Below, piece after piece: positions 10,261 to 20,788 of a stretch of 64,000 bases of DNA. The position numbers and the translations under genes are program-made. Positions within the stretch are counted from its first letter, which is position 1; each line of letters opens with the position of its first letter. The notes beneath the pieces were generated by a model. The model saw only the letters and a program-made list of their open reading frames with translations. It did not search any database and was not told where the DNA came from. The stretch is from Rhytidiadelphus loreus (Eukaryota > Streptophyta > Bryopsida > Hypnales > Hylocomiaceae). The DNA lies in assembly GCA_947034895.1 (NCBI GenBank), contig OX344764.1, forward strand, positions 56,711,348 through 56,775,347. Reading direction: 5' to 3'.

Positions 10261-11543
10261 AGGTAGTATGCTCTAAAAGCGACCATTTAAGGGCTCTTTT
10301 TCATAGTTTTTTGTAAACAAAAATATTTTTAGATCATTTTTTGGAGAAAAAAAATAGATGTGGAACTTAACACAATTGGTTTTGTATTTTTTTCCAAGCA
10401 TTTTTGAATTATTTATAAATTTTTAAAGATTTGGGGCATATGCACCTATTTGTGACCATGGGTCTCCTAAAATCCGTCCACTTGCAACTTGTTAAGAGAT
10501 GTGCAGAAATCAAAGACAATGATTGGCTCTTACAATAGAAAAACAAATTTTCCTTGAATCATTCAATTGTTAAAGTGGTCCATTTAATTCCTAAAAACCC
10601 AAGGCCTTTTTTTTGGAAAAAACACTCAAAACTGCCATTTCTATAGCAAAGAGTAAGAAAATTTGAATATTTTTTTTATTCCACATCTAATCATAGGATC
10701 TTATACCTAAATAGTATGAGAATGTGTGGAAAAAATTTCAGAAATTTTGACTAGACAAATTGCAAGATATCCGCGTTTAAAGTGAAAAAACTAGTTTTTC
10801 AGCACATTGTGGGACTAGATTATTTGACTTTGAACCTTCTTAACTTAAATTTTTTGCACTACAGAGTTTTGAGCTTCAAATCTTCATGGTAGAGAATTGA
10901 GTCGAGAGTCTATAAAAAAATTAAAAAATTAAAAAATTAAAAAAATTTATTCCTTAAAAAATTGTTAAGTAGATGTAGGTATGAGATAGAAGGAAAATCT
11001 AAATTATTAATATTTCTAAGATGGAATTAAAATGCACTAATCCCAATGGTGAGGATGTTCTAAAAGAAAACTAAACCATGTGGAACCTTTTTCTTTTTTG
11101 AATTGTAAAAATTGCATTCAGAAATGAATCCCACAAGTTATTGTTTCAAGAAGAAGCTCTAATTGCCCAAAACACAAGATTGTCTATAACTTTCTCATAA
11201 CAAATCCAAATGGTATGAATCAAAGCTTTCCATGTAGACAAAAATATAATCTATGAGAAGAAAAAAATTGAAAAATTGAAAAATTCAAATTCAAATTTTT
11301 GAATATTTTTTTGCTATCCCCTCTGCCCCCCTCTCCCTTGTTTTTAGCTTATATGGACATAACTTTTGCTCACAAGCACCGATTGAAAAAAAAAACAGGA
11401 CAAAAATTCAGCCCATGGGTACTTGCCGAAAATCCCACTTGTCCCCCCAAGAGACAAATGATCTTTTAGGGGTTAAGGATCACCCCATCTCCATTCTCCA
11501 GCTAAAAATACAAGGAGAGGGGCGATTTCAGAACATACTACCT
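10261..11543. mobile_element. AGGTA-ended, TA-flanked element containing TTAA copy 3
   Basis: The ends are AGGTAGTATGCTCTAAAAGC and a diverged inverse ending ACATACTACCT. It is the same family as the uninterrupted copy at 41,265-41,678. The paralogous promoter in block B lacks it, with a single TA at 25,050-25,051. E3 is nested inside. Confidence 0.7.
10588..11472 (+). mobile_element. TTAA-flanked element, copy 3 (E3), 885 bp
   Basis: The left end is diverged (TTCCTAAAAACCC) and the right end is CTTTTAGGGG. TTAA lies at 10,584-10,587 and 11,473-11,476. The host element's other copy has the empty site with one TTAA at 41,596-41,599 in the context CTCATTTAAGGATCACCCC. The interior aligns with E1 and E11. 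Confidence 0.9.
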
Positions 11544-11932
11544 CAGAGAAAGAAAGGGACTGGATCTCCATAACCAAAATCAAGTTGCAAATTACTCCAT
11601 ACGAACCACCTGGAATGCAACGCTAAGGACTACTACTATACTCCAAAAGTGTGAGCATCCGGACCCTACCAACTACTGTACAGTACTTCAAAACTGTCTG
11701 AGCATCGTAAGCCACAAAACAATACTCTGTATTAAAAACAACCTGTCTGCCTGTATATGATATTATCATGCATTCGTTGATTCTCAAGGACTCTCTCGTC
11801 ACATTGCGCGGGCACAAGTTGCGAAAATTTAAGATATTACACGTCTATAAAAGCTTCCACTTTCTTCTCATAAGAAGTTCCTGGTTGCAAGCATCCTACA
11901 TTTCAATTAAAGCCCATTTACTATTACAGTAA
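11544..11932 (+). promoter_or_regulatory. Promoter region of the kelch-like gene, with TATA box
   Basis: TATAAAAG at 11,846-11,853 is followed by CTTCCACTTTCTTCTCATAA. The same TATA plus downstream block is conserved in reverse at 24,545-24,500, upstream of the block B exon fragment. Upstream parts (11,560-11,720) match 24,900-25,040 and 49,420-49,480. The conservation across duplicates suggests a core promoter. The 2.8-kb foldback F3 now separates it from the gene. Confidence 0.6.
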
Positions 11933-12252
11933 GGGCTGGTTCGCACCTGTTGTTAATTATAACTTTGGTGTCATTAGGGGGGGTTGGTTACACAGAATAT
12001 CGCACCGAGCCTCTTTCGGGGGCAGGGCTGGGATGCGGGCAGATTGGGACAGACACTGACGGGACCCTAGTCACCCCACAACCTTCTTTTCATTTTGGTT
12101 TAAAACTGGTTTTTCCAATAAAGTAGAATAGAATAAATTAGTACAAGATTTCCATTAAGAAAATGGAACCAATGATGTGGATCTTGTGCCACTAATTCGC
12201 TTAAGCCCAATTGCCAACCTAGTGTGGACGTGGGTGCGGAGAAAGGCTTTTT

Positions 12253-12296
12253 ATACTAGTGGAGTAGTGATGGGTGAAACAAACCATGTGGGATAT
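12253..12296 (-). promoter_or_regulatory. Outward promoter-like module, left arm of F3
   Basis: On the minus strand CATATCCCACATGG is followed by a CTAGTATAAAAAGCC box. It is a mirror image of the right-arm module, directed leftwards. Confidence 0.4.
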
Positions 12297-12947
12297 GTGA
12301 ATTAGGACAAAAAAGAGCTCCTCCACTCATGGTTAAGTGAAAACGCAGGAATTGTGATAAAAGTCAAATTTCAGACCTCATTTAGACATAGTAAAATATA
12401 TTTTTTCAAAAAACTTCAAACCAAAAGAAGTTGGGGAATCAAGTACAATTTTATCTCCAAAAATCCGTTTGAGATTTCAATACTCAAACTAAAAGTTTGA
12501 TGTAGAATATCAATATGGATTGAAAGGTATGAATTATAGAAGGGTGTCATTCCCCCATTAAAACCCTAGAGAGCTCTCTGTTACAAAAGTTCAGAGCAAT
12601 TTTATTGCAGAAAATGAAAACTTGACAACATTCTTGAACTAACATTTCAAATTTGAAAGCATGAATCGATTAAAATAGAACAAGCAGTTACAAGCACACA
12701 GTGAAGTGAATACTTTTTTGATTTTGAAGTCTTGAGAACCCCTTGTAGAATATGATTTCCAAAAATTCAACCATGAATAATTGTTGATTCAATATTCTAC
12801 ACCACCACATTGAAAATGTTGAAACAATACCTTCAAATAATTGTTGATTCAATATTCCTACACTAGCATATTTGAATTATTGAAACAATACCTTTGACTC
12901 ACAACATTGATTCAAAATAACTTGTGACATTGCTGAGACAACCTTAA

Positions 12948-13881
12948 CCCCTACAGGGTTTTGACTATGTTTTCACCAAAACAACTCTAAAACTGTCATT
13001 TCTAAGACAACCACCAAATTTTAGAAAAAAAATAGAATTTTGGACAAATGTAACCATAGAATCTTTTACTAGACTAATTTGAAAAGATGTGGGAAAAATT
13101 TCAGAAATTTTCACTAAGTAGATTGCAAGATATTAGTGTTTGAAGTTACAAAAATCCTTTTTTCACCACTGCAAAAATCCGGGCAGCTGCACTTCAAAAG
13201 GCAATATTTGTATAAAAAAAATGTCTCAAATGGTTGTAACTCCTTTAATTAATTTTTCTTTTCAAGTTGGTTACATGCTAGAAAATTTTCAAATCCTTTG
13301 GAATTCTACAACATGTACAAAAAATAGTTAGTAGAAAGAAATAGAAAATGAGCCAAAATACTAGATTGCTAACAATTTATTTATGGAATTGAAAAATTCC
13401 AATCCCAATGGTCAAAATGTTTTAATAAACAATCTACAACTACTCTATTTATTTTCTTTAAAAATATTAAAAATAGAATTAATTAAAGGATTTCAAACTT
13501 TTTTTGTAATGTACACATTCTATAACTAGTGGCAAACTACCCCAAACTAAAACTCTTCATAATTTTTGACTCATTGATCAAAATGGAATGAGTCAAAGCT
13601 TACCACTTAGGTAAAATCTAATAAACCAATTCCAAATTTTTTATTTTTTAAAAAAGTCATTTTTAAAGAAGTTTTCCAAGCTTCCTGGGCTACCCAAAGT
13701 CCAAAGAAAATCACATATCATGCAATAACTTTTTAACTATGTAATCAGAAGTTACGAAATTGTTTGGGCCTTGAAGCTACTCCTTGGGCACATGTAGTGT
13801 GAAAATTTAAAACAAAAGAAAACAAAAAAAACATCATATGTAGTGAGTTGCCCAAAATTGCTATGTTGCCAGAAATATTGA
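12948..13881 (+). mobile_element. TTAA-flanked element, copy 4 (E4)
   Basis: It starts CCCCTACAGGGTTTTGACTA after TTAA (12,944-12,947). The body aligns throughout with E5 (16,854-17,783). The right terminus has decayed, and the nearest TTAA is at 13,882-13,885. It is nested in the core of F3. Confidence 0.65.
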
Positions 13882-14363
13882 TTAAATGTTCTTAAGAAAT
13901 TGAGATGTAACTAGAAAAACAAGAATTGTGTTCAAAGTTGAAATTTAGACTTCATTTGGACATAGTATTATGGCTTCCTTAAAAACAAATTGAACTAGAA
14001 GAAGTGGGAGAATCAAGCTAACATTTGTCTCCTAAAATCTGCTTGAGATTTTGACTCCTCATGTAAGAGTTCTAAACAAATTCTAGAGGAGGTGGTGTGG
14101 GGTTAGGGTGGAAGGGACATTTTTGGGAACATTTTCAAACACCTCCTTTGAAATTTCTTCATAACTTTTAGTTTGAGTATTGAAATCTCAAACGGATTTT
14201 TGGAGATAAAATTGTACTTGATTCCCCAACTTCTTTTGGTTTGAAGTTTTTTGAAAAAATATATTTTACTATGTCTAAATGAGGTCTGAAATTTGACTTT
14301 TATCACAATTCCTGCGTTTCCACTTAACCATGAGTGGAGGAGCTCTTTTTTGTCCTAATTCAC

Positions 14364-14413
14364 ATATCCCACATGGTTTGTTTCACCCATCACTACTCCA
14401 CTAGTATAAAAAG
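14364..14413 (+). promoter_or_regulatory. Outward promoter-like module of F3 aimed at the kelch-like gene
   Basis: CCCACATGG (14,368-14,376) and TATAAAAAG (14,405-14,413) face right, 723 bp before the ATG at 15,136. Downstream there is a strong splice-donor match (CAG/GTAAGG, GT at 14,915) and three candidate acceptors ending at 14,975, 15,034 and 15,119. A spliced transcript from the foldback arm into the gene is therefore conceivable. This is inference from motifs. Confidence 0.4.
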
Positions 14414-15135
14414 CCTTTCTCCACACCCACGTCCACACTAGGTTGGCAATTGGGCTTAAGCGAATTAGTGGCACAAGATCCACATCATTGGTTCCATTTT
14501 CTTAATGGAAATCTTGTACTAATTTATTCTATTCTACTTTATTGGAAAAACCAGTTTTAAACCAAAATGAAAAGAAGGTTGTGGGGTGACTAGGGTCCCG
14601 TCAGTGTCTGTCCCAATCTGCCCGCATCCCAGCCCTGCCCCCGAAAGAGGCTCGGTGCGATATTCTGTGTAACCAACCCCCCCTAATGACACCAAAGTTA
14701 TAATTAACAACAGGTGCGAAACAGCCCTAAGAGTCACATAGAACTCACATCCCCGGTTGTCATCAGTCCAAGATCATCGGATCTGACTTTCTTAGCATTG
14801 TAGAGTGTAGACAACGTTTCGTTCTAGAGCCTGGCCTCACCAACCTCACATGCGCCTATGCACAATGTATTACCGACTCTCTACGAATATCCTCATGTTT
14901 AATCTGCAATTCAGGTAAGGATCGACTGAAACTGATGGATCCGCATTTGCATTTGCGTTTCCATTTTGTTTGCAGAGTCTGTTTGCTGGTGTCTGTTGTG
15001 TGGGAACTCCATGATCTTGACAAATCGCTTGCAGATTAGGTGAGGGCGCTTCTGAAGAGGTTGCAGAGGCCAGTCCTAGGTCAGTATCAGATTATCAGCG
15101 CATCGCTGTGTTGCTTCAGCTTTCGGGTGCTCGCA

Positions 15136-16224
15136 ATGGAAGGGAACAAGGATGGCTATGGCTATGGCCGTACCCAAGGAAAGTATGCACCTGGCATTAG
15201 TGCGTGGAGCTCCAGCTTGCCACCTCTTGGCTATTTCCCCGAGTATTCTGCTCTCGACCCCGATCTCTTCAAGGAGTATCTTGTTTGCAGCCATCACGGA
15301 ATAATATGCATGAACGTCTCCAAATCGACAGAGGAGAAGCTGATCGTGTTCAATCCCCTTACAAAGCAATGGAAGCTCCTGCCGTCTCTCCATCATCGCC
15401 GAAACCCCGTGCTCATGCACATCCTCGTAGACCCAGAAACGCAATCGTTTCTCGTGGTCGTTGCTGGAAACTCGAAATCTGGAGATGAGAATCTCTCGCG
15501 CATTACAGAGCTTTTTGATTCTCGTACTTGGACATGGGAGCGTACAGGAGACTTCCCTGGCCCTGACTATGCCCTAAACGAGTATCAATCGGGGGTTTAC
15601 AAAGACGGTTATCTCTTCTGTGTGGCGTTTCTGGATCAAGACTCTGGGAGAGGGATCTTGCGTTACAATTTGCACCTCGGCATGTGGTTGAAGAATTGGA
15701 CGTACCCCTTACCGTTTGCCCGAGCTTCCACCATTGTGCAGCTCGTGGAGAACAGGGGAGAGGTTTTTGTGTTCTCGGAGCAGGATAATGGTGAAGGGGG
15801 AGTGGAGCATTGTATTGATAGGTTGGAATGGATTTGCAGTGAGCATCACGGCAGTGATGAGGTTGGTGATGAGGTTGGTGTTGAGCATGGCAGTGAGGTT
15901 GGTGACGAGCTCGTTGTTGAGTCATGGAATCTGAGAAATGTTGTGAGAAATAAAAAGACGGGAGGCCGGAGCTTGGAGATTTATCCGGAGTATGTGTGTG
16001 TGGGATACTCTGAGCACGAGGTTTGTGTTTTCAATGCCATTGATCACTCTGGAGTTCTTTATGATGTCAAGCGTTTTGGGCAGCAGAAAGTCTTGGACGC
16101 TCCCACTGGCAAAGGCTTCCGTGGAGAGGGTTTTTATAGCTTGAATCCACTCACGTTTGTAATCCACCCGAGTTTCAAGATGAAACTAGAAAACTCAGGA
16201 TTACCCGAGGAATGCACTGGCTGA
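15136..16224 (+). CDS. F-box-associated kelch-like protein lacking the F-box (362 aa)
   Basis: This is the only long intact frame in the window. I start at the ATG at 15,136; the frame is open further upstream, to 15,040, but has no other ATG. The protein shows beta-propeller style segments: VFNPLTKQW (71-79), ITELFDSRTWTWERTG (123-138), YKDGYLFCV (155-163), ILRYNLHLGMW (174-184), FVFSE (211-215) and a C-terminal blade with YVCVGYSEHEVCVFNAIDH (about 286-304). This is the layout of plant F-box/kelch proteins, which pick substrates for SCF ubiquitin ligases. No F-box precedes it: sequence matching the exon-1 fragment at 24.4 kb survives only for about 60 bp (15,050-15,108), then jumps to the kelch part. 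Residues 237-260 are an acidic GSDEVGDEVG-type repeat. It may be a functional truncated gene, a downstream exon of a spliced gene, or a recent pseudogene. An AATAAA lies at 16,802. Confidence 0.7.
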   Translation: MEGNKDGYGYGRTQGKYAPGISAWSSSLPPLGYFPEYSALDPDLFKEYLVCSHHGIICMNVSKSTEEKLIVFNPLTKQWKLLPSLHHRRNPVLMHILVDPETQSFLVVVAGNSKSGDENLSRITELFDSRTWTWERTGDFPGPDYALNEYQSGVYKDGYLFCVAFLDQDSGRGILRYNLHLGMWLKNWTYPLPFARASTIVQLVENRGEVFVFSEQDNGEGGVEHCIDRLEWICSEHHGSDEVGDEVGVEHGSEVGDELVVESWNLRNVVRNKKTGGRSLEIYPEYVCVGYSEHEVCVFNAIDHSGVLYDVKRFGQQKVLDAPTGKGFRGEGFYSLNPLTFVIHPSFKMKLENSGLPEECTG

Positions 16225-16849
16225 TGCACAAATGGTATTCAGACGGTTCCATTTGTAGTTGAAATAAGGAAGAACTTTGGTCTCGTTTTGAAGTTGGTAT
16301 GAACTAAAGAGTGTTTGGAACTAGCGAAGTTGGCGCTCCAGCATCAAACAATATGCAAAAGTCCAGAAATACCAATAAGAATGTGCGAGGCTATTGAAGT
16401 GTACTTTGGAGGCGATCTCCAAATCATGGTTGGTTGAGAGGAAGACAAGATTGCGTGGCGCTGCATCTGAGATTTTTCATTGTATAGCTTTGTGTCGTAA
16501 CTTTGAACTTTGTGTCTAGTATTGGTAGTGATTTTCTTCTTGAATTGCTCATAGTCACAGTGCATTTGTTTCACTATTGCCGACTGTTTACTGTTGAAGA
16601 CATTTCTGAGCATCACATATGTGGGGAATACTGTATAAAATCTGTCGATTTCCACGTAACGGACACGTACATGTAAAATTTGTGCCTGGTGGAGCTATAC
16701 AGTAAAGTTCTCTCTCCCCGTCTCACCTGTGTATCTCATCTATCTCTCATACTCACTTATTCCCTTGTTGTCTTCATTGAATCTAATGCACTGCAACTTC
16801 AAATAAAGGAAACCTCAAAACATCATTCCAAAACAAGACATCTAACATC
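16225..16849 (+). other. 3' flank of the kelch-like gene
   Basis: No further gene is evident. A possible poly(A) signal AATAAA lies at 16,802-16,807, just before a TTAA element. Confidence 0.35.
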
Positions 16850-16853
16850 TTAA

Positions 16854-17783
16854 CTCCTAAAAGCTTTTGACTATGTTTTCACCAAACATGCTCCAAAACT
16901 GCCATTTTTAGTACAAGTACCAAATTTTAGAAAATAAATCATTTTTGGACACATGTAACCATAGGATCTTGTAGTACACTAGTTTGAGTAGATGGGGAAA
17001 AAACTTCAGAAATTTCCACCATGAAGATTTCAAGATATTAGTGTTTGAAGTGAGAAAATCCTTTCGGGGGCCCTACAAGAAACCATGCAATTGCACTTTA
17101 CAAAGTCACATTTGTATGAAAAAATGTCCAAAATGGTGACGCTTCTTTGGATTCATTCTCTAAGGCAATTTGGCTACATGCTTGAAAATTTTCAGATCAT
17201 TTGGACCTATACAACATATAGGAAAAAAATAGTAAGTAGAAAGAAAAAGAGAATGATTCAAAATATTAAATTGTTGAGGATTTAGTTATGGAATTGAAAA
17301 ATGCCAATCCCAATGGTTGTAATGTTGTAATAAACAATCTACATCCAACGATTTTATTTTTTTCAAGAAATATTGAAAATTGAGTTAAATAAAGGACTTC
17401 AAAGCTTTTTTTAGTAAGAGTAGAGATTCCATAACTATCCACAAATTAAAACTCCTCACAACTTTCATCTCATTAATTAAAATGGAGTGATTCAAAGCTT
17501 TCTTTTTATATATAAATCTAGAGAACCAATTAAAAAAAAAATTCTTAAATGAGTGATTTTTTAAGAATTTTTTAAGTTGTCCAGTTTACTTGCAGTTCAA
17601 AGAAAATTACATATCATACATTAACTTTTTAACCATGTAGTCAAAAGTTATGAAAATTGTTGTGCTTTAAAGCTACTCCTTGAACACATGTTGTATGAAA
17701 ATTTCAAAGAAAAAAAATTCCATTTGTAGTGAGCTACCCAAAATCGCTTTGTTGCCAAACAATGCAGTTTGGTCCTTTAGGGG
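16854..17783 (+). mobile_element. TTAA-flanked element, copy 5 (E5), 930 bp
   Basis: The ends are CTCCTAAAAG and CCTTTAGGGG, with TTAA at 16,850-16,853 and 17,784-17,787. The interior defines the second subfamily (TTTTGACTATGTTTTCACC near the left, ATCGCTTTGTTGCC near the right) shared with E2, E4 and E10. Confidence 0.85.
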
Positions 17784-17789
17784 TTAAGA

Positions 17790-18531
17790 AATTTCAACTA
17801 GTAATTAATATCTTGAACTGACAGTTTCTCCATTTTTACAAACACCAATTGCACCTTCATGTTTGAATTAGAGAATCAATCCAATATTATACAAAATACT
17901 AGTCTACAATATTGCAATAGTAGCTTCTCTCCAAAGTTGAAAAAATGTATTTTATCCAAGTTTGAATGGCAGTCTAACTACATGGGCTAGTATGGCTTTG
18001 GTATAAACATTCACAACTATATCTTCTAAGGTTAGTGGGTGAATGTCATGAAATGATTGCAAGCTTTGTCTGGTCTCAATAGTTGTGTCAGTGGTTGTGA
18101 GTAGTTTGACACTTGGTTCAACTTCTTAAGTTTGAATCTCCTCCAATTGGATTATTATAGTTGTGAATTACCCATGTGATTATACATGAAAGTCGTTAGA
18201 GCACCATCAATCCTTTACTACAAAAAAAATTGCATATATGAGAAATGTGCCCTACTAGCACATTTCTCATATTTCCATATTGTTTTACAGTGATGGATTG
18301 GAGATGCTCTAAGGTCTCTAAAACACTATTGAAGAAACAAAAAATATAAGCTCAAAGAAGAAAGGTATCAATCTTTTGTGACTCATGAAAAATAAGTCAC
18401 CACATGTTTTGAGGGAACATTCTTTCTTAGCTATTTGAAACATCAATCTTGTTAAATTGGCATATTCCACAACTTTGGCACTTCTAGAATGTTTAGCCTA
18501 AAATAAATAATTCTATATATGCCCTAAATCA
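17790..18531. repeat. Dispersed repeat, reverse copy at 34,040-34,790
   Basis: The whole stretch aligns with the reverse strand of 34,040-34,790 (for example CAAAGTTGAAAAAATGTATT against AATATATTTTTGTCAACTTA). It includes a small MITE at 18,196-18,312. I see no coding frame. Confidence 0.6.
18196..18312. mobile_element. Small MITE with TTAGAGCA-type ends, 117 bp
   Basis: It starts TTAGAGCACCATCAATCC and ends GGATTGGAGATGCTCTAA, an inverted pair typical of many plant MITEs. The middle has an ATGAGAAATGTGCC hairpin. A second copy lies at 34,253-34,369 in the reverse repeat. Confidence 0.7.
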
Positions 18532-18775
18532 TTAGGGGAGATTTCAACTACTCGGGAGACTGTTTCAGGGTTGTTCCGATTGCTAGAAACCAGTCTTGTA
18601 CAGTCAGAATATAATAATAAAAATTTAATAAAAATTTAATTTAATTTTTTATAAAAATTATATTTAAAAATTATATATGACGTGGCCGTCTCCTGGCTAC
18701 GTTAGATCAATGTCCCCACAACGTTTCCACAGTCCGGGAACTCATAGTCTCTTAAAACGCAGAAATCTCCCCTAA
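18532..18775. mobile_element. MITE with TTAGGGGAGATTTC ends, 244 bp
   Basis: Perfect 14-bp inverted ends (TTAGGGGAGATTTC and GAAATCTCCCCTAA) flank a T/A-rich core and a CACGT-like patch (GACGTGGCCGTC). A diverged relative is at about 34,850-35,090, and 54,741-55,056 has a similar plan. Confidence 0.7.
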
Positions 18776-19492
18776 AGTTTAGAGCTTTGTATAGATTTCG
18801 GTGACAATATTTGGCCTTGGAATTGTGCTAATTAATTTAATGAAATTGATGATTTGGGACTTGATTTAGGCAATTAAAGGAAAATTTCTTCAACTATTAA
18901 ATAACGTTAATCGTCTACAATAGGTTTAGAAGTTATTTTGGTGAGAATAAGAATATAGGTAAAATCCTTAATAGATGTAGGATTATTGAAGACAAAAGAG
19001 TCAAAGTGGAGAAAATAACCACATTGAATTGGAAAATGCATGATGGGCTATGGGTGTGCAAAATATTAGGACAATCCACCATTGGGATTGTAAGATTTTA
19101 GAGTTTTTTGGTAGCGTATACAACATTGTTGACATATACATTAAAAAAAATGCCCAATACAAGCTTACAACACTAGCAACCTCACAAAAGATTTACTTTG
19201 AGGACCTTTGGATTGGATAGACTTTGCATTTATGATTCATACAAAAACAATCAACATTAAAAATACATGTTTAATGTGTGAAAGTACATATTTCATACAA
19301 GAAATAGTGTCAAAACACTCGACAAGGGTGCATTCTTCTACTCGAAATTGACACAAGTTTAGTAGTGTGTTTCTTTCATGATAAATCAACATTTACATAG
19401 GGATAAATATGAAGCCATTGTTTAGCCATCAGTTTGTGCCTCTATGATAGAAGATGGAAAAGAGACACAAAAAAAGCATATAGTTGACCACA
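18776..19492. other. AT-rich intergenic DNA
   Basis: No gene or clear repeat structure was recognised. Confidence 0.3.
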
Positions 19493-19635
19493 CATTATAG
19501 AAAAATAGGGCCTCTACAAGGCCGCCAAAACTAGACCAATAGTTCAAATAAAAAATTATTTAAAAATATATATATTGATTTATTTGAAATTTTGGGAGTA
19601 TTGGTCAAGGGTTTGGCCCCTAATTTTTTGTAATG
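19493..19635. mobile_element. CATTA-ended MITE, 143 bp
   Basis: CATTATAGAAAAATAGGGCC at the left and GGCCCCTAATTTTTTGTAATG (inverse) at the right flank an AT core. It is related to the CATTAG family. Confidence 0.55.
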
Positions 19636-19639
19636 ATAT

Positions 19640-20459
19640 ATGAAAGTATTGAAGACATTGTACTATACTATTTTACATGCTCTATTTATTTACAACAACC
19701 TTCTTTCTAGAAAGTGCCAATCTACTTGTGCCATCTTTGTGTTTGCTTTCCCTCCAAAGATTTCAATGCTATTCAAGACACCACTTGTCATAGAAGGACT
19801 CTTCTTTTACGCGACCTCTATCCATGTTATTACAAAGAGATTGGCAAACATGTCCATATAGAAATGCACATAACAAATTCATGCAATTGTGTTTTCTAGA
19901 TTCGATTGTTCCAATTCATTCTCTGTCAAATGAATTAGTAACCTCAATTTCCTTAATACTCCCAATTCCTCTCAAATTTAAGAGTTATTTCTTTTCACTC
20001 TGTGTTAAGCTTAGTGTGTGAGCAATTAGTCTTGAATATGGATGCTTTGAGAATATCTTCCACATTGTTGCTGCCTACAGTGGGCCTGTGAATAATGCGG
20101 TGACTCGATCATCTCATCATCTGTTTCCATCCAAATCATTACCATGCCAATTTTTCTGACTTCTGGGCTACGCAATTGAGAGACTTTATGGAAGAAGTGC
20201 ATCTACCACTGTTCATTTGACGTCCATTCTGCTGCATTGGATGTCCCCAAAACCTTAGCTAGTGCAGGTGACACTAATATATAAAAGTCCCGCTCCTTGT
20301 ATTAAATTTAAATTAGTGCAGTCTTCATGCCACTGCATTGCACTATATAAATTTCCACCAACACATCAAGGATGTAGTTACAATGATTTTGCAAGTAACA
20401 CTAAATCACTCCCCAAATTTGATAGGTCTACTAACGCTTTTCATCTACATTCAACTTTT
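19640..20459. other. Unrecognised region with short overlapping ORFs
   Basis: Several 60-100 codon frames overlap on the plus strand. None shows a domain I can name and none has a paralogue in the window. They could be remnants of a retroelement, but I cannot support that. Confidence 0.25.
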
Positions 20460-20467
20460 ATGAACAT

Positions 20468-20788
20468 GGGTCATTTTGTTAAAAATAATGGCAGTATTCC
20501 ATGTGCCATTTTCAGACCACCTGGTCTAAATTGTGAAAGTGACATCTATGACAAATATAGATTTTAAAAATCTTTTATTTATATAGATTTCAAAAATCTA
20601 AGACATGTATAGATTTCAGAACGTGTGGTCTGAATTGTAAAAATGACATCTAATACAAATGTAGATTTCACACATCTAGAAAGGTATAGATTTCAAACAT
20701 CTAAGACTATTGTACATTTTAGACTGTCCGATCTAAATTGCAAAAACTACCAAAGTAACAGGATGGCGCCATTTTAATGAAATTGCCC
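20468..20788. mobile_element. hAT-like MITE, 321 bp, perfect 8-bp TSD
   Basis: The ends are GGGTCATTTTGTTAAAA and TTTTAATGAAATTGCCC. ATGAACAT is duplicated exactly at 20,460-20,467 and 20,789-20,796. The interior (TCAGACCACCTGGTCTAAATT, repeated AGATTTCA) matches the copy at 9,770-10,086. An 8-bp TSD is characteristic of hAT. It is non-coding. Confidence 0.9.

Larger units (their letters stand above)
11933..14727. mobile_element. Foldback element F3, 2,795 bp, TAA TSD (PIF/Harbinger-like ends)
   Basis: The inverted ends are GGGCTGGTTCGCACCTGTTG and CAACAGGTGCGAAACAGCCC, with about 560-bp arms (11,933-12,500 and 14,145-14,727). TAA flanks both ends (11,930-11,932 and 14,728-14,730). Block C keeps the host uninterrupted around 762-770: on its minus strand TACTGTAACAG runs straight into GAGAGTCACAT. 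A GGGC start with a 3-bp TAA TSD fits PIF/Harbinger. The core includes TTAA copy 4. There is no transposase. Confidence 0.85.

Noticed and set aside
11933..14727. F3 as a pair of LTRs (CCCACATGG and TATA-box look LTR-like)
   Set aside because: The arms are inverted, not direct, and the outer ends with TAA TSD fit a Harbinger-type foldback. There is no primer-binding site or polypurine tract.
15040..15135. Extension of the kelch-like frame upstream to 15,040
   Set aside because: The frame there would begin with GTG, which is not a normal start in a plant nuclear gene. The first ATG in frame is at 15,136. The extension is probably leftover 5' exon sequence.
15503..15925. 140-codon open frame on the minus strand opposite the kelch-like gene
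   Set aside because: It is His/Pro-rich with no domain and is a shadow of the gene on the other strand.
19640..20021. Copia-type polyprotein remnant
   Set aside because: I could not align the short frames to any conserved gag or integrase motif.
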